Assembly: GCA_015679605.1 (NCBI GenBank)
Contig: JAAAVE010000198.1
Location: 2,848-18,094 of the forward strand
Length of the DNA: 15,247 nt
DNA from: Podila epigama
Lineage: Eukaryota; Mortierellomycota; Mortierellomycetes; Mortierellales; Mortierellaceae
Direction: 5' to 3'
The position numbers were made by a program, and so were the translations under genes. Below the pieces are notes generated by a model. That model made no database searches. It was not told the origin of the DNA and was given only the letters and a program-made list of their open reading frames with translations. How positions within the stretch are numbered: the stretch's first letter is position 1; each line of letters begins with the position of its first letter. Shown piece by piece: positions 1 to 11,300 of the stretch.

Positions 1-789
1 AAAAAAAAAAAAAAAAAAAAAAACAATTTACTTTTGACAAAAGCAGTCCCACTTATATTTCGGGGTTAACTTACTTAATTTCTGCTCTGAGGATAGAACG
101 CTTAAATCAACTACACAAGCCGAAGGTTTCTTGGTGGAATCTGCAACAGTTCGGTGCAGTGCACACGATTTATAAAGATTGAAAAAATAACGTTTATAAC
201 GAGCCTCTCGTGTTTTAAAAAGATGGAGGAGGGTTTGTTCAGTGAGTACATGGACTGAGGAGGAGACCTATTGAAATTGGCTTGGACAAGTCTTCAATTT
301 TATTTTTGAGGCCTGGTTATGAGAGGTCTTAAGAGAACATGTCATCCATCACTGAACATTCAAAAATGAATGCTATTTCTTCAATTCCACTGGGACCTCT
401 AGGCTGCATCCAACATGGTCGAGGCTGGCCGGTACTATCGACTGGAAAAAACAGTTCCAAATAGTTAAGTGAAAATTCCAACAAATGAAATACCCGTCAT
501 GTGATCAATATCATAAATAAAACAATGAAACCCTCGTCGCGTAGCCTAAACATTTTTTTTTTTCAGTCTCGACTGACATGTCGAACTACGTGATTCCGTC
601 TCATCCTAGCATAGGAGGGATAACGCAAAGTCCATTTATTGCTTAAGCAAAAAGTGGGGGCATTGCACCTGCTTCTCTGCTTCTTTTCAAATAACAAACA
701 TATCTACCTCTCAATCAATTATCTCCAATTGACTCAACTCCTCCAACATCCCCCTCACTTCCAACTAAGCCAATTAACTATATTCAGTC
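1..789. other. Intergenic region left of the small glycine-rich gene
   Basis: No convincing protein gene, tRNA or rRNA is visible here. The stretch opens with a 23-base A run at the window edge and is generally AT-rich. It contains a TATAAAG at 171-177, a GTGAGT splice-donor-like site at 242-247, an AATAAA at 516-521 and a long T run ending in CAG at 564-566 that resembles an intron 3' end. From about 660 to 789 the plus strand becomes C/T-rich, as is common in fungal leaders just before a start codon. The transcription start of the gene at 790 cannot be fixed from sequence alone. Confidence 0.6.
730..736 (+). promoter_or_regulatory. TGACTCA bZIP (Gcn4/AP-1-type) consensus upstream of the glycine-rich gene
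   Basis: The exact palindromic heptamer TGACTCA lies 54 bases before the ATG at 790, inside a C/T-rich leader-like stretch. Gcn4/AP-1 bZIP proteins are known to bind this sequence. It may fall inside the 5' UTR, and a heptamer can occur by chance, so function is only a possibility. Confidence 0.25.
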
Positions 790-1864
790 ATGGACCAACT
801 CGCACCTTTGCTCATGGGCTTTATCGACCAGGCTGCTCGGCCTCAAGTCGCTTCAAAAGTCACGGAGCAACTCAATTCTACGAAATCTGACCTTAAATCC
901 TCTTTGCCCAACACCATTATGAACTTCCTCTCTGGTGCTGGTGGAGAAGGAGGAGCAGGTGGAAACCCCATGATCTCCCAGCTCATCAACTCACTTGGTC
1001 CAAACTTCATGGGTGCCGTTTCGAATGTCACCAACGCCACCGTCGACACTGCTTCCGAGGGCATGGACACCCTCCTCACCGATGGTGTCCTCAACATTGC
1101 AAAAGGCGTCCTCACCAACACTGCCGGCCAGGAGGGTGCTGCCCCCGGTAGCGGTGGCTTCAACTTTGACTTTTTGACCTCGGGTAAAGAGGGCATGGTC
1201 AATACCTCCATGGCCGCCTCTCAACCTGTCATCAAGCAGGTCAGCACCAACCTCGGTCAAAAGCTCTCCACTGCCCTGCCTTCCGCTATTGGTAATGCGC
1301 TGCAGCAGTTGGCCAACCAGAACGGTGGTGCTGCTGGTGGAGCCATGGGTATGGCAGCCGGTTTGATGTCCCAATTCCTCGGCGGTGGTGCTGGAACTGG
1401 TGCCCAGGGCGTCGAAGGTGGTGCTGCTGGTGGTGGACCCATCCAGCAGATGCTCCAAAGCTTCCTGGGACCAAAAATTCTCCAGTTTATTCGACCCTAC
1501 TTGCAACAGTTTGAGGCTCAAATGGTAACCAAATCATATTATTATTTCTCTGTGTGATCTTTGTATCTCCAATGCATGGGTGCATGAACTCTTTACTCAC
1601 AACATGACAAAAAAAAAATCAAATTCTCAATTGTAGACTTCCTCATTGGAGAACGAGCTCCGCACAAAGGTCTTCTCGCCTGACTTCATCAAGAACACTG
1701 TCATGAGCATGATCTCCGGAGGCGGTGGCCAGGGTGGTGCCGGAGGCGCCATTGGTGGTATCATGAACGCTTTTATGAACAATGGCAATGGCCAAGGCGG
1801 AAACGGTCAGGCCAATGCTCTTAATGCCATAGGCAATCTTGCAAGTTCCTTCTTAAAAAAATAA
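790..1864 (+). CDS. Gly/Ala/Met-rich protein of three repeated modules, function unknown (2 exons)
   Basis: Exons are 790-1524 and 1637-1864, joined in phase 0 across a 112-nt intron (GTAACC donor, TTGTAG acceptor). The product is 320 residues ending FLKK. The ATG at 790 has G at -3 and G at +4, and no earlier in-frame ATG fits. I do not recognise the family. Three related modules are visible at about residues 18-70, 144-198 and 240-292. Each is an amphipathic helix-like segment, then a Gly-rich linker, then a short Met/Leu/Ile-rich helix-like segment. The protein has no Cys, Trp or His and one Tyr, about 17 Met, and no signal peptide or clear transmembrane segment. Codons mostly end in C or G, unlike the neighbouring gene, suggesting high expression. 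Oligomerisation or lipid-surface binding is a guess from composition. The gene converges on the deubiquitinase gene. Confidence 0.85.
841..999 (+). repeat. Protein module 1 (residues 18-70)
   Basis: This is the first copy of the module. A polar/hydrophobic stretch leads to LPNTIMNFL, then a Gly-rich linker containing GGEGGAGG, then PMISQLINSLG. The LPNTIMNFL segment matches LPSAIGNAL in module 2, and GGEGGAGG matches GGQGGAGG in module 3. Confidence 0.6.
1219..1383 (+). repeat. Protein module 2 (residues 144-198)
   Basis: This is the second copy. A helix-like segment runs through KQVSTNLGQKL and LPSAIGNAL, followed by a Gly/Ala linker and GLMSQFLG. Just downstream, residues 216-231 (starting GPIQQMLQSFLGPK) resemble residues 59-74 of module 1 (starting NPMISQLINSLGPN), so part of the unit may be present a fourth time. 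Confidence 0.55.
1507..1777 (+). repeat. Protein module 3 (residues 240-292), split by the intron
   Basis: This third copy spans the 112-nt intron. The segment around SSLENELRTKV corresponds to the first helix-like part. FIKNTVMSMIS precedes a linker with GGQGGAGG, and GGIMNAFM closes the unit. A short tail with NALNAIGNLASSFLKK follows. Confidence 0.55.
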
Positions 1865-2009
1865 TGATCTTCCATCACGACTACACTACAACAACAACAA
1901 ATACAAACAGCAAATTTTACCTGACACTTTTATCTTTTTTTTTTAATCGCGAACGGAAGCTTTCCTTCTTGGTCCGCCTCGGTAATGTGCGCCTGGTCTT
2001 GGCTGCTGT
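1865..2009. other. Short convergent 3' intergenic region
   Basis: Only 145 bp separate the two convergent stop codons. The plus strand carries an ACA repeat (1888-1900) and a T-rich run (about 1934-1944). On the minus strand ATTAAA (1947 to 1942) is a candidate poly(A) signal for the deubiquitinase gene. No canonical AATAAA is visible for the plus-strand gene. The two 3' UTRs very probably overlap. Confidence 0.6.
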
Positions 2010-2390
2010 TTACACTTCGGTAATGACATCAACTACGTCTGCCTTTGCACCAGCTACCTTAGCTTGCTCGCCACTACCACCACCATTACCTCCATCCTTA
2101 AGATCATTTGCAAAGTGCAATTTCTCCTGTTCCTTGCCAATAACGCTGTCCTCCCCATTGACAGCAGCAACCATACTCACATCCTCGTCATCACAAGGAT
2201 CGGCAGGTGACTGAACAACAATGTTCTCGACAGAATTGTTCCTTGACAAATTCTTGATCGACCCTCCACCACCAGTAGTAGACAAACTACCCTCATTCAA
2301 AGTTGAATCACCACTCTCATCTCCAACCTCCTTGTCCTCGTCAGAAGACAATTGAAGCAACCCTGGGAAAATTGCATCAAATGGAGCTGG
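2010..2390 (-). other. Acidic Ser/Gly-rich C-terminal tail of the USP34-type protein
   Basis: The last exon begins with a helical part (CLQNFKLLGLASKGK) and then becomes low complexity. It has SSDEDKEVGDESGDS, a GGGG stretch, SRNNSVEN, a PCDDED cluster and GGNGGGSGE before the stop. The tail looks disordered, with plausible acidophilic-kinase sites. No localisation signal is evident. Confidence 0.6.
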
Positions 2391-5300
2391 CGTCGAAGCA
2401 AGAATCGGACCTAGTCGTGCATATAAAAAGTCAAGGATCTTGCCCTTTGATGCCAATCCCAAAAGCTTGAAATTTTGAAGACACTAGAAAGGAGGAGGAA
2501 TAATCATGTAAGATTTCATTGTCTCTCATTGTAAAATACCAACGACACAGGCACAAGCAAGTACACGAACTTACATTGACAATGTACACAAGATCTGGTT
2601 CCGACAACATCATGACTGTGTCCTGGTCATCTCCGTTCGTCTTGCCTTGGTGATTGTCGATAATGGCTTCAAGACGATCAAGATGCGCTGCTGATAAAAA
2701 GTCAACGACCGTGCTATCCATGTACTGGGACACCACATTGAAGAACCGTTGTCCTGCCTCCAGGTGATCCTTCTTGAGATCAATAAAGTTCTGTCGCTTC
2801 AAGAAACGCTCGACAAACATGGTCACATACGGATTCTGGAGGGACAGTGCTGCATCATCGTTCTTCTCCGCCTTCTCTGCTGCTGCACACAAGACCTCAA
2901 AGTGAATCAGCGAACCCACTGTAATCTGCTCCATCGCCAGTAGAGCCGCTGTAAAATCGACGTAGTAGAAAAACAGGACAAAGCCGTTAGCACATCTCCT
3001 ATCAACCTGACATGCACTCTACAATCAGGCTCAAGAAAACATAAAAGAAAATTACTAACCAAGCTCCACGGCCTTGTGGGAATGATCTACAGGGCCATCC
3101 ATCTTACAGACTAACAGTGCAAGATTCCAGTAAGGTATGTACCAGTCGGCCACAATCGCCTGCGGCGATGATACAACACGACTAATAATGTCCGGATGGA
3201 CAACAATAAGGGGTCCTACTCTTACAGGAACAACCCCAACACCACTCGGAACCGTTGGTGCCTCGACAGCGCCAAGTTTACAGAAGGGTGACCAGTTGCC
3301 GCCAAAAATATTTTGAACTATAATAAACACGCCATTGGCAATATGAGTAACACTCAATGAACATGGTGCACCACACAATGACATATAAAAAAAACAAGAT
3401 ACTAAAAGTCCAGATACTTTACCATCGCTTGGCTGAATACCACGTTCTGACAAGTCCCTCCACTGGCAATGGGCAGTATCCAAGGTGGTGAGGATATGCA
3501 CTGCTTGTGAAAACCTTGCTTCCTTAACGATTTCCTGAAGCACCAAGATGGACGCAAGATACACTTGACGGGGTGTGTTGAACGAGAGATTACCTGTGAG
3601 CAATCGAATGCAATGCTCGATATTGCTCCAGTGGTCTATGGCCATGGCAAAATCTATCAAGATTGACGAACAACAATCCCCCCAAACCACATGGTTGGCC
3701 CCAATGTCAGCAACAGTTATAGCACGTAGGATAAATAGAAATACAAGGACTCCTCAGTAAGACGTGTATCCTCGTTGCCAATATCAATGACAAGGTGTAA
3801 AGTACTTTGACATTCAGAAACTTACAAGGAGAGTTGTGGCTAATCTGCATCCGGCACAGATAGTCCCTCAAGAGTGTCAAGGCATCGATAGCATAAAACT
3901 CGCTCTCGTTGGTCATAGTCCCTTGGTCAGCTTGTACTAGAGCGTCAGTCAACACGACAAGTCCATTGTTTTGGAAGAACAGCATACCAGCTCGTTCACA
4001 TTCGGTCTCAAACATCGCTCTTGCCATCCTATAAACGTATCACATTCATCGCGTCAGAGTCCAATCCAATTCAATAAAGGCTAAATAGCTAGCGTTACAA
4101 ATCATGACAGCTACTGTTCAAAATAAAATATCAACTCACATTATAAAGCATGAATGGAAACGTGGTGTTTCTGGAGACGGCAATGTTCTCCAACATTCAT
4201 CTCTAAACAGCGGGAATGCCTTCAACGTATACTCGAGCAATTGGTCAAGCTCTTTAGGGCACTGATATTTGTCGTCGAGAAAATTTGAGGAAAATAAAAT
4301 GTCAATTAATCAGATACTAAGCACATTTTTTCATCTAGAATCAATGTTTGGAGATTCCGACTTACGTGATTGACGAATGTACCCCACTTCATCGCACCCA
4401 ATGCCCAAGAAAAGTTGTGACATTGAACCCATTCGCGATGGAAGTGCTGACATAGGGTACTGAAGCGCAGGACTAGACCGAAATATAGCGGGAGCACTTC
4501 GTTATGGAATTGCACGCTAACTGGACTGTTCTGAAGGCATACAAAGAACTTGCGAAGAACGTTGCCTATAGCTGGATACCGCGCCAATTGTGTATTCCGG
4601 TCGACATTGTCGTTCATGATACGGCCCCAAAAGACAATCATTTCCTGAGAAGAGAAAACATACGAAGGTACAAGGTACAATCATACGAAGGTACAAGGCA
4701 CAATAATTAGAAGTGAGTGAAACATTCTTATCCACAACCATCGTGTGCATAAAACAAAAAAGGGTTCTCAGTCATACCTTTTTGTCATAGTCGAGATTCA
4801 ACTGCTGGGCATCAATTCTCGTCAAGATGTCAATGAACATCTTCCAATGCGGAATAAACTATCGTAAAATAAGCGCGAGATTAAAAGGTCAAGATCCATG
4901 AACTCTCGTGTGAACATTAAGAAATGAGCATAAGAAACGACAAAACTTACTGCATCCCGTTCAGCATCACTTTGGACAAGATCGGTCAGGGTCTTGAAGT
5001 ACTCTACCAGTCTCCATCCACCTTCCTCTTCATCTAGTACATAGAATGGGAAAGGTTAATTAACTTGTGTTCGAACCACTCGTAAATCATGAAAGAATAA
5101 TACAACGAACGCCTTTCCCTCCTTACCTCCGCGAGCTTGAGAAGGATAGGCCAGCATCTGAGGCAACACATTCATCAGCTCCAACAATTTTGAAAAGTGT
5201 TCAGATGAGGCCAAAGCTGCCTGCTCGTCCGTCCAGCCGTTGAATGCCCGTTGCGAACTCAACAGCTCCATGTAGAACAGACGCGCACGAGCACGGGTCT

Positions 5301-8300
5301 CCGAATCGGCCTGCATAAGAAGTAGCTCTTGTAGCCATACCCTACTATTCCTCAACAACCATGCCTGAGCAAAGCGACCACATTGTCCATAGTCCGAGAT
5401 CGTTCTAAAAAATTCCAGGCAGTCGTATGCTGTGGTTCCATGGGGTGATACTTCAAGGAACTAAGTGGTCACCAGTACATTGTAACAAGAGAGAATGTCA
5501 ACACCCCTGTCCTGTTCCTCTTCATCCATGACTCATTCATTGAAAATATCGATCAAACATAACATCGTGTTATATCTTACCTTGGTGATTTGCAGCAGTA
5601 TGTACTCGACGCGTTGGAGTAGTAAATCATCCCCAATCTGAACAACCGACTTGAATACCTGCAGAATGACTGCACATCGTTCCTCATGTCCATAGTCCTG
5701 ATTGTTGGCTAAAGACTCCAAAAGTTTTTGTCCAAGGAGCTCATGTACTGCAAGATGGCAGACAATTTTGGAGATAACGGCACTCTCGATCCTGTCTGCC
5801 AGCATCTTCTTTATAATCAGCAGAGTGCTCTCGTGAGTTCCTTGGGTGCCTTGACTGGCGAAAATGGCTCCTAAATCCGCCCTGGACAACAGCGCTACAT
5901 CCGGGCCGACTGCCGGCATGGAGGACTCGTCAATAGGAGGACATCCTTCAGAGCTTGGGCTTGAGACTGCAGATGACGTGGATGAAGATGTATCAGAGGC
6001 CGAGTCTCGACGTACAGAACGTGATCCATGTCCATAGCCAGGGCCTTGATTTTCAATCTGCTGGTACGACCGCACAACATCACAAGAGCAGATAAGCTCC
6101 TGTACGGTCAATAGCAGATACTGAAAGGCAGGCTTCGTGAACTTGTCGCCCATCTTCCTCTTGTGGTCAAACTTTTCGTCGCTGATATAAAACTCCACGA
6201 GTTCGGTAATATAACCTCCTCTTATCATCGCGATGCGCTCTGCACGTCCAAGCTGTGTGATGTGATACATGAGCTTGAAGAACTCGTCAAAGTTTCGCCA
6301 GTTGGTACGAGCTTCTGGCAGTATTTTCAACAAGAACATAATAAGCTCGTCCGTGGGTGAACCAGAGCCACAGACCCACGCATGGTCGCCTGAAGGGCTA
6401 GACGATGACAGTGATGAGGTCTCTTCAACGGGGACTAGACCGTAAAGACTCTTGTCTTGGTCACGTAGCTTCTGTAGTGCAGTAAAGATGAGGGCGACAA
6501 CAGCGTCTCGGACTTGGCTGATTGGGCAATACAAAAGAACACTCGAAAGCATGGTCTCCTTTTGTGTAAGACCATGTAAAAAGTTGAGACATCCATTGGG
6601 GTACCGAGCAAGCAACACTGACAAGAACTGAGTCCAGTTTTGAAGTTCCTGATCAACATTCCGTGCATGAATGAGAACTGAAAAGAAAAAGTCCAGACCA
6701 TACTGCAGGGATACAAAATCCGACTTCTCATCAGCTTCCATCTCGGTTTGGAGTTGGTGATCCAACGGAGGCATTGAGTCGAACATATGGAATAGATCCC
6801 AAACAAACTGGTAATAGAGCGTGTCAAAAACGACAAGATCCTTCCTCAATACCGTATTCTCCTTGAGAATTACGTCCTTGATATCTGCAGGTACCCTATC
6901 CTCCTCTGCTGCAGGATTACTGGGATGGTTGGCGTCTGCTCGCTCGTAAAACAACATGTAGGCGCTGTAGGGCTTGGTCATTGTTCGAGATGGGCTCTTG
7001 AGGTAAGGAGATTCGCTGGGAATAAACTCGGCTCCTCCAAAGGCCTTTGAAGGGATCTCAATAGGGTCAAACTCTTCAACCTTGGAGTCGTTGAAATGGT
7101 ACCACTGTGTATGTTCGGACCCTACGTCTGAGTCTGACTCTGGCGCGCTCCGGTCTTTGATGTAAGAGTAGTAGTGACCCGAGTCCGCTGTACCAGTATG
7201 CACCAAAACACCCACAAGGTTGTACTGGAAAGCAGAGGAGTGCTCTGGTATTTGAGACAAGGGTGAATATCCACCTCCTTCCTGTGCTTGTTCTTTCCGT
7301 GTTAGGTAATCCAGAGTGTATGGCTCCATGTCCAACCGCGTTGGGAACTCGAACCGGTCGTTGATCTTGATTCGTCTCATTGTATCCATGTCATAGTCAA
7401 AGCGCTTGAGATGCAAGATGAGATTTTGTGGGAGTTCCTTGATACAAGCTCTAGAAAATTGGACCATAGCCATTCGTAGGATTGGTTAGTGCTTGCATCA
7501 AACGCTTTTTTGTTCTGTTGCTAGATATCCTCAACAATATGTTACCTTTTGATAGCATCCACGTGCTTATCGCAACTTGAACATTTGTACTTGTTGTCTA
7601 TATTTCAGTCAGACAGTGAGGAGGTATTCGGAATGATAGGTGTTCATCACCAACAGACATTCATGTAGTTCTCTTACCTCCATCAAGAATTTCTCCTTGC
7701 ACATAAAGCTGCAGACTTTCTTCCAAGGTCTTTTTGTTTTTGACTTCACATTGGATAGAAAAGAAACTATCCTCGCGCTCAGAGATGTGCTCACAATCCT
7801 TGGACTTGATCTGTTGCACCAACTTGCCTCCATATTGTTCCTTGAACAGCTCTTCCTGTGGCGTGCCCTTGACGCTGTTTTCGAGGCGATCAAACAAAAT
7901 GCTGAAAAACTCGTCCACGTCCATCTGCACTGCAACGTTCATCGGATTACCATCCCAATCCTTGTATGCGTAACAGAACCCATGGGCATTATAAGAGCGC
8001 TTCATGCTCCCCTGAAGAGTTCCAAAGAGAAGTTGGAGTTGATAGAGTAACGTGTCGTGCTTGTCTGGTTCGTCTTCACCAATCGGTGCATCCATAATGC
8101 CTCGTCGAAACGCCTTGTTCATAAAGAATTGTTGGATAAGGGAGTTGACATAGCAAGTAGCACCAAGATTCTGCAAGCCAACAAACCCACATGGTGCCCG
8201 CTTGATTGTCTGTGGATCATAGCCCCATAGTTCATCCATATCATGCTCTATAGATTGACAGAGGGGTAGGTTAGAATGAACACTTTTGAAAAATACATCC

Positions 8301-11300
8301 TTACTTTTATTGCTGTATGAAATCGTGATCTTACCTCGTTGAAAGTGCTGATGAGTTTTCTTTACAACATGACAAAGGGTCTCGCGCGTTGAACGGGTCG
8401 ATTCCTCTAAAAACTCAAATGCTGCTGCACGAGATGCTTCACTCTGACACTTGGCCTCGACTGGTTTCGAAAACAGATCTGAATCTGTGGGGTCTGGCAC
8501 ACTGGGGAATAAACACTCATCAAAGACATAGTCAATGATTCTAAAGTCGGTATCCAAATACTTGAGTTGGGGAAGAGTGCTCATCATTGCGGTTGCCACC
8601 TTCAACATGCCCACTAGTACGGTGTCCTCCTTCAGCAAGGAAGAATTCTAGAGAAATATTCACATCTTGTGGTCAGTATGGAAACAAATAGCATATTTTG
8701 AATCGGACAAAACTCGATGTTTGTACCTCTACTGTTGGATGGTTCATTATCGTCTCCATGAGCTTTATATATAAATTCTTGTAGAATTCTTCAGTGCAAT
8801 ATTGGATCGCTTCCCTGGGTTTTTCAGAGTATATAAAAAAGAAAAAAATATAGTTTAACTCTGTTAGTACCCATGTACTCTTGACTAATGAGGAGCATAA
8901 GCAATCCAACAGAATAAAATCTCAGGGGTACCTTGCGACAGCCTCAAAGAACTCGAAAAGCTCTGTGCAATTACCCTCATACTCTTTGGGTATAGGAAGA
9001 AATGACTGCAATACATCCAAGAAGAACATCACAGGCTTTTCATTCTCTGATGTTATACTAGAAAATAGTGTCAAAGAGATGCTTGTCAGACAACCCCGTC
9101 CAACAATACTCCTTACCAACTGCAATACAAACATAAAGCACAATCAATACCTCTGCTTGCAAAATCTGCGACCCATTTCGAGAACAGTTTGGCGAATCTG
9201 GACAGAATCGCTCTTGACCATGGACACAAAAATGAGTGATCGCACGTCTGGGCAGGATTGAAAATTTTGCCACCCAAGAGGGCCTGAACAAAAGTGCGAA
9301 ATGAGGCTGGTCGCATTCAGGACTATACTTTGATCGTCTTGAAAGGGGGAAAAAAGGACGCACAGACAACATGTTAAACAATATGCATGGGAAAAATAGG
9401 ATGACTATCATCAGAATATGCCGTGCAGTCACAGAAGAAAATACTCACTGGGACTATCTGCTCCTGCGCGAGCAGCCGATGTGAGGATTTCGGCCACAAG
9501 TTTGTTGATGAACACCGGTACTGTCAATCCACTCGGCGACAATGATTCGCTCGAACCAATCGCGAAAGAGTCTGTGAGCCGGACCAGAACCTTTAGGCTC
9601 AAACCAAGTGCTTTACGTGCCGTAGCACGCGTGTCACTGGACCCTAAACCCGATTCTGACATGAGCAGTGATATCAAGTAATCTTGTCCTCCAAGGTCAA
9701 CAAACTTTTTGATCCACTTTTGGTCCTGAAGTTCCTAATTGGTATAGGTACGGTATAGATATGTTAATACGACCATGGATTCTATGAACATGAATATGGC
9801 GAGGGCTGGTTGGACAAGGGACTGTACCTCATGCAGCTGATCTTGCTTGATGAGTGCATTAAGAATTTGAAGCGAATAGAGCAAAAGGAACGGTGATCGA
9901 GCATCTAGCAGTGAATTCCAGTTGACGTCTTCCTTCAAATCCTGGAAGGACTGAAGCAACATTGGGCTTGTTGGGAGTCGGGTGACAATGTCCCAAGCTT
10001 GCAACGCATACTCCTCGTCCAACAAGAGCGCGTGACGAATACGCTCAAAAAACTCTGGCTCGAGTAGCAAATCAGTCGGATGATGTTTCTACATTGAGAT
10101 GAACAGCAGTAAGAGACATGAAAATATGACAGACAAAACAAAGAATCTTGATACGCAAATGATCCTCCTTTACCTGGATGGCCTGTTGGCGATAGACTTT
10201 GTTCCCCAGGGGTCGCCTTGAAGCCAAAAATGTCTGGCCAGATTCTACATTCAGCTCTTCAAGAGTATTGTGATCCATGGCGGTCGAAAATTCACGTCCA
10301 AGGTAATACATCCTTATCTCTTCCGGATCTAAGCATCCTAACTTGGTGGCGATGGCGCCTCGAAGAGTTGATAGCGTGCTGGATGGATGTATTGAAAGTT
10401 GAAAATGTGAAGCCTGAATCGGTTTATCGCGACAATGGTTAGTTTGGAGAGAAAGTCGATACTAATAAAGGTCACACTACATGATCACACAGACTTACGT
10501 TGTAGTTGATCTTGATGGTGAGCATCACATCATCGTCCAATGTACCATGAATATCCGGCCTGAATGAGCCATCGGTAATCTCCGAGCTGCAGGTCATCAA
10601 GAATGCTTTTAGGATCCCAATGCAGCGCTTAAACTCCAAGGAAACCTCATTGAGCTCCATCGGATCCACGTTGCTCAACCGCTTAGAACTGGCTACCAAA
10701 TGCTCCACACATGTCTTCACAAGACCCTCACGGAACTGTGTCACTTCTTCAATCGATCTGGACATGTCGTTTTGCTCAGCATGAGACTACAAGACAAGAA
10801 CAGAATGGGTCAACATCTTTATCAGACTGAAAAAGATGACATAAAAATCGTGCATGTGTAACGTGATAGTGGCGTGAGTACGTCAACATACCTTGATCAT
10901 CTGTGACAGAAATGCCGTAGCCTGTGTACCCACACTTGGTGATAATGTATGGAGCGCCACTTTCCAGATAAGATCCATTCCTTGCATTGGTGCCAAAACC
11001 ATAATGACCTGGCCACTGGCATTGGGCGATTCTGCCTTCTAAAATGGATATCGAATAAGAAGTGTCAAGCTCAAGCAGAGTCCAAACACTTTCCAGGAAG
11101 TGCCAGGCTATGCAGGGGAGAAAAATCAACGGCTTCCAATAAACTTACCACAGTAACGTTGCTACCATGCCAGTTGATAAGTAGAAAGTACTGGCGTAGG
11201 CAGCCCCACCCTCGTTCTGTCAGTGTAGTCACATCCAACTCTGGTAGCAACTTTTGATAAACATACTCGGCAAACTTGAAGTCATTGATGCCTTCAAGAC

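Noticed and set aside
1-789. tRNA, snoRNA or other small RNA gene in the left intergenic region
   Set aside because: I found no B-box, paired C/D boxes or stable cloverleaf on either strand by eye.
639-890. 83-residue plus-strand frame overlapping the start of the small gene
   Set aside because: It begins with a non-ATG codon, has no recognisable composition, and overlaps a better-supported coding frame from 790.
991-1521. 176-residue open frame on the minus strand opposite the small gene
   Set aside because: It mirrors the C-biased third positions of the plus-strand gene, has a composition typical of antisense shadows, and has no splice or start context. The other minus frames at 843-1211 and 1257-1474 are the same.
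9418-9681. 87-residue plus-strand frame and similar plus-strand frames between 2749 and 14910
   Set aside because: All lie opposite spliced exons whose protein fits the USP9X/24/34 class and whose splice phases match. The plus frames show no domain or motif.
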